NCBI GenBank assembly: GCA_021835185.1
Contig: JAKBQO010000018.1
Coordinates: forward strand, 1-16,369
Direction: 5' to 3'
DNA length: 16,369 nucleotides
Source of the DNA: Thermoplasmata archaeon
GTDB lineage: Archaea; Thermoplasmatota; Thermoplasmata; Thermoplasmatales; Thermoplasmataceae
The notes beneath the pieces were generated by a model that searched no databases, was not told where the DNA came from, and worked only from the letters and a program-made list of their open reading frames with translations. Position numbers and translations under genes: made by a program. Positions 15,506-16,369 of this stretch are shown here, in pieces. The number at the start of each line of letters is the position of its first letter. Within the stretch, counting starts at the first letter, position 1.

Positions 15506-16366
15506 ATGGTAAGATATATTCCATTGGGAAATGGAAAGATGTTATTAACCTTTGATGAAGATTATAGAATTGTTGATTTTTATTTTTCTGAAACCGCATC
15601 CGGGAATCATGCGGCTGGCCACCCCTTTATGTACGGTGTTTCCGTAGATGATAATTTTAAATGGATTGATAGGAACCAGATAGACTCCATGGATTATTAT
15701 GACCACACAATGGTGGGGACCGTAAATTATTCTTCTGACGGCATCAATTTCGAAAATAAGGATTTTGTAGATATTTACAGAAATGTATATGTAAGATTCA
15801 TTACCATTTCAAATAACAGTGGTGTCAAGAAGAATGTAAAATTATTTTTCCACCAGAATTTTTACATTTACGGGAATGATATAGGAGACACAGCAGCCTT
15901 TTATCCAGAATTTAACGGAATTTTACATTATAAGGAAAAACGGTACTTTATGGCGTCAACAATAGACCAGAACGGAAAATCCATAGACCAGTATGCTACC
16001 GGTGTCAAGGATGTAGGCAACCTTAAGGGCACATGGAAAGATGCTGAGGATAATGAGCTTTCAATGAATCCGGTCTCCATAGGATCTGTGGATTCTGTTT
16101 TACGGCATTCCTTTGATATAGAAGCAGAAAGTAAATTTTACCTCTATTATTATATTATAGCTGGGGAAAACTATGAAGATATAGAAGAAATCAGCATGGA
16201 TATAAATCTTGAGTATATGGAAAAACTTAACAGGAGAACCACAAATTACTGGGAGCTATGGTCATCCAAAGTGTTGCCCGGCCTGGATTCTGAGACAAAT
16301 GCCATTTTCCGTAGATCGCTCTTTATAGTGAAAAGCCATTCCAATTCAAGGCCGCCATGGCTCTGA
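15506..16366 (+). pseudogene. Glucoamylase (GH15), N-terminal domain; frame broken before the catalytic domain
   Basis: The 286 residues are the N-terminal beta-sandwich super-domain of archaeal/bacterial GH15 glucoamylases, which release glucose from non-reducing ends of alpha-glucans. The opening YIPLGNGKMLLTFDEDYRIV and the following NHAAGHPFMYGV are typical. The end, FRRSLFIVKSHSNSR, is the start of the helical catalytic barrel, where the family normally continues with a Gly-Ala-rich turn. Instead the frame gives PPWL and a TGA at 16364-16366, three bases before the window edge. The other forward frames are open there, one giving AAMALM. Family members are about 600-640 aa, so the catalytic domain is missing in frame: either a frameshift (mutation or sequence error) or a true truncation. 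Promoter spacing supports a leaderless start at this ATG. Confidence 0.75.
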
Positions 16367-16369
16367 TGA

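Noticed and set aside
16351..16360. GCCGCCATGG resembling a eukaryotic Kozak sequence or a cloning junction at the window end
   Set aside because: Ten bases can arise by chance, no vector-like sequence surrounds it, and the upstream coding sequence is continuous. I treat it as coincidence next to a frameshift.
1..16369. CRISPR arrays, insertion sequences, tRNA or rRNA genes
   Set aside because: No spaced direct repeats, transposase-like frames or cloverleaf-type segments were seen on either strand by eye. A tRNAscan or repeat search was not possible here.

Overview
The window reads as a piece of an AT-rich archaeal chromosome, most likely from the Thermoplasmatales (Ferroplasma, Acidiplasma, Picrophilus or Cuniculiplasma relatives). 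Three observations support this. An archaeal-type GluRS and an archaeal Nog1 GTPase sit beside a bacterial-type gyrB-gyrA operon, which is a known hallmark of that order. A glycogen/alpha-glucan gene set typical of it follows. First genes of transcription units mostly have a TATA-like box about 24-28 nt upstream of the start codon and no Shine-Dalgarno site, which points to leaderless mRNAs, while genes inside operons carry GGAGGTG-like sites. The genus assignment is inference.

Layout. 1-132: the 3' end of an OsmC-like gene. 273-920: a metal-dependent cyclase/kynurenine-formamidase-family hydrolase. 1010-5338 (minus): gyrB-gyrA. 5508-6200 (plus) and 6202-6447 (minus): two convergent small genes of unknown function. 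6448-6744: a gap holding a promoter-like site, a possible 36-codon ORF and a perfect hairpin. 6745-9340 (minus): nog1-gltX. 9422-10051 (plus): an ACT-domain protein divergent from nog1. 10163-10951 (plus): a SAM methyltransferase and a small lysine-rich protein, converging with a zinc-ribbon protein (10948-11181, minus). 11249-15317 (minus): a tight three-gene operon of glycogen debranching enzyme, GT4/5 glycosyltransferase and GH57 glycosidase. 15506-16366 (plus): a divergent GH15 glucoamylase whose frame breaks just before the catalytic domain at the window edge.

How the genes work together. The last four genes form an alpha-glucan storage and turnover module: a synthase-like GT, a GH57 amylase/glucanotransferase/branching-type enzyme, a debranching enzyme and an exo-acting glucoamylase. 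They share one 188-nt divergent control region with palindromic sequences. nog1-gltX couples large-subunit biogenesis with tRNA charging. gyrB-gyrA supplies negative supercoiling. Several start sites were moved inward from the longest open frame (gyrB, gltX, nog1, the ACT gene, the lysine-rich gene), based on promoter spacing, Shine-Dalgarno position or family N-termini.

I see no rRNA, tRNA, CRISPR, insertion sequence or prophage. Most of the window is ordinary core and metabolic sequence. The points most worth a second look are the broken glucoamylase, the unexplained 6448-6744 gap, the cysteine-free GluRS with an atypical KMSKS region, and the palindromes in the glycogen control region.
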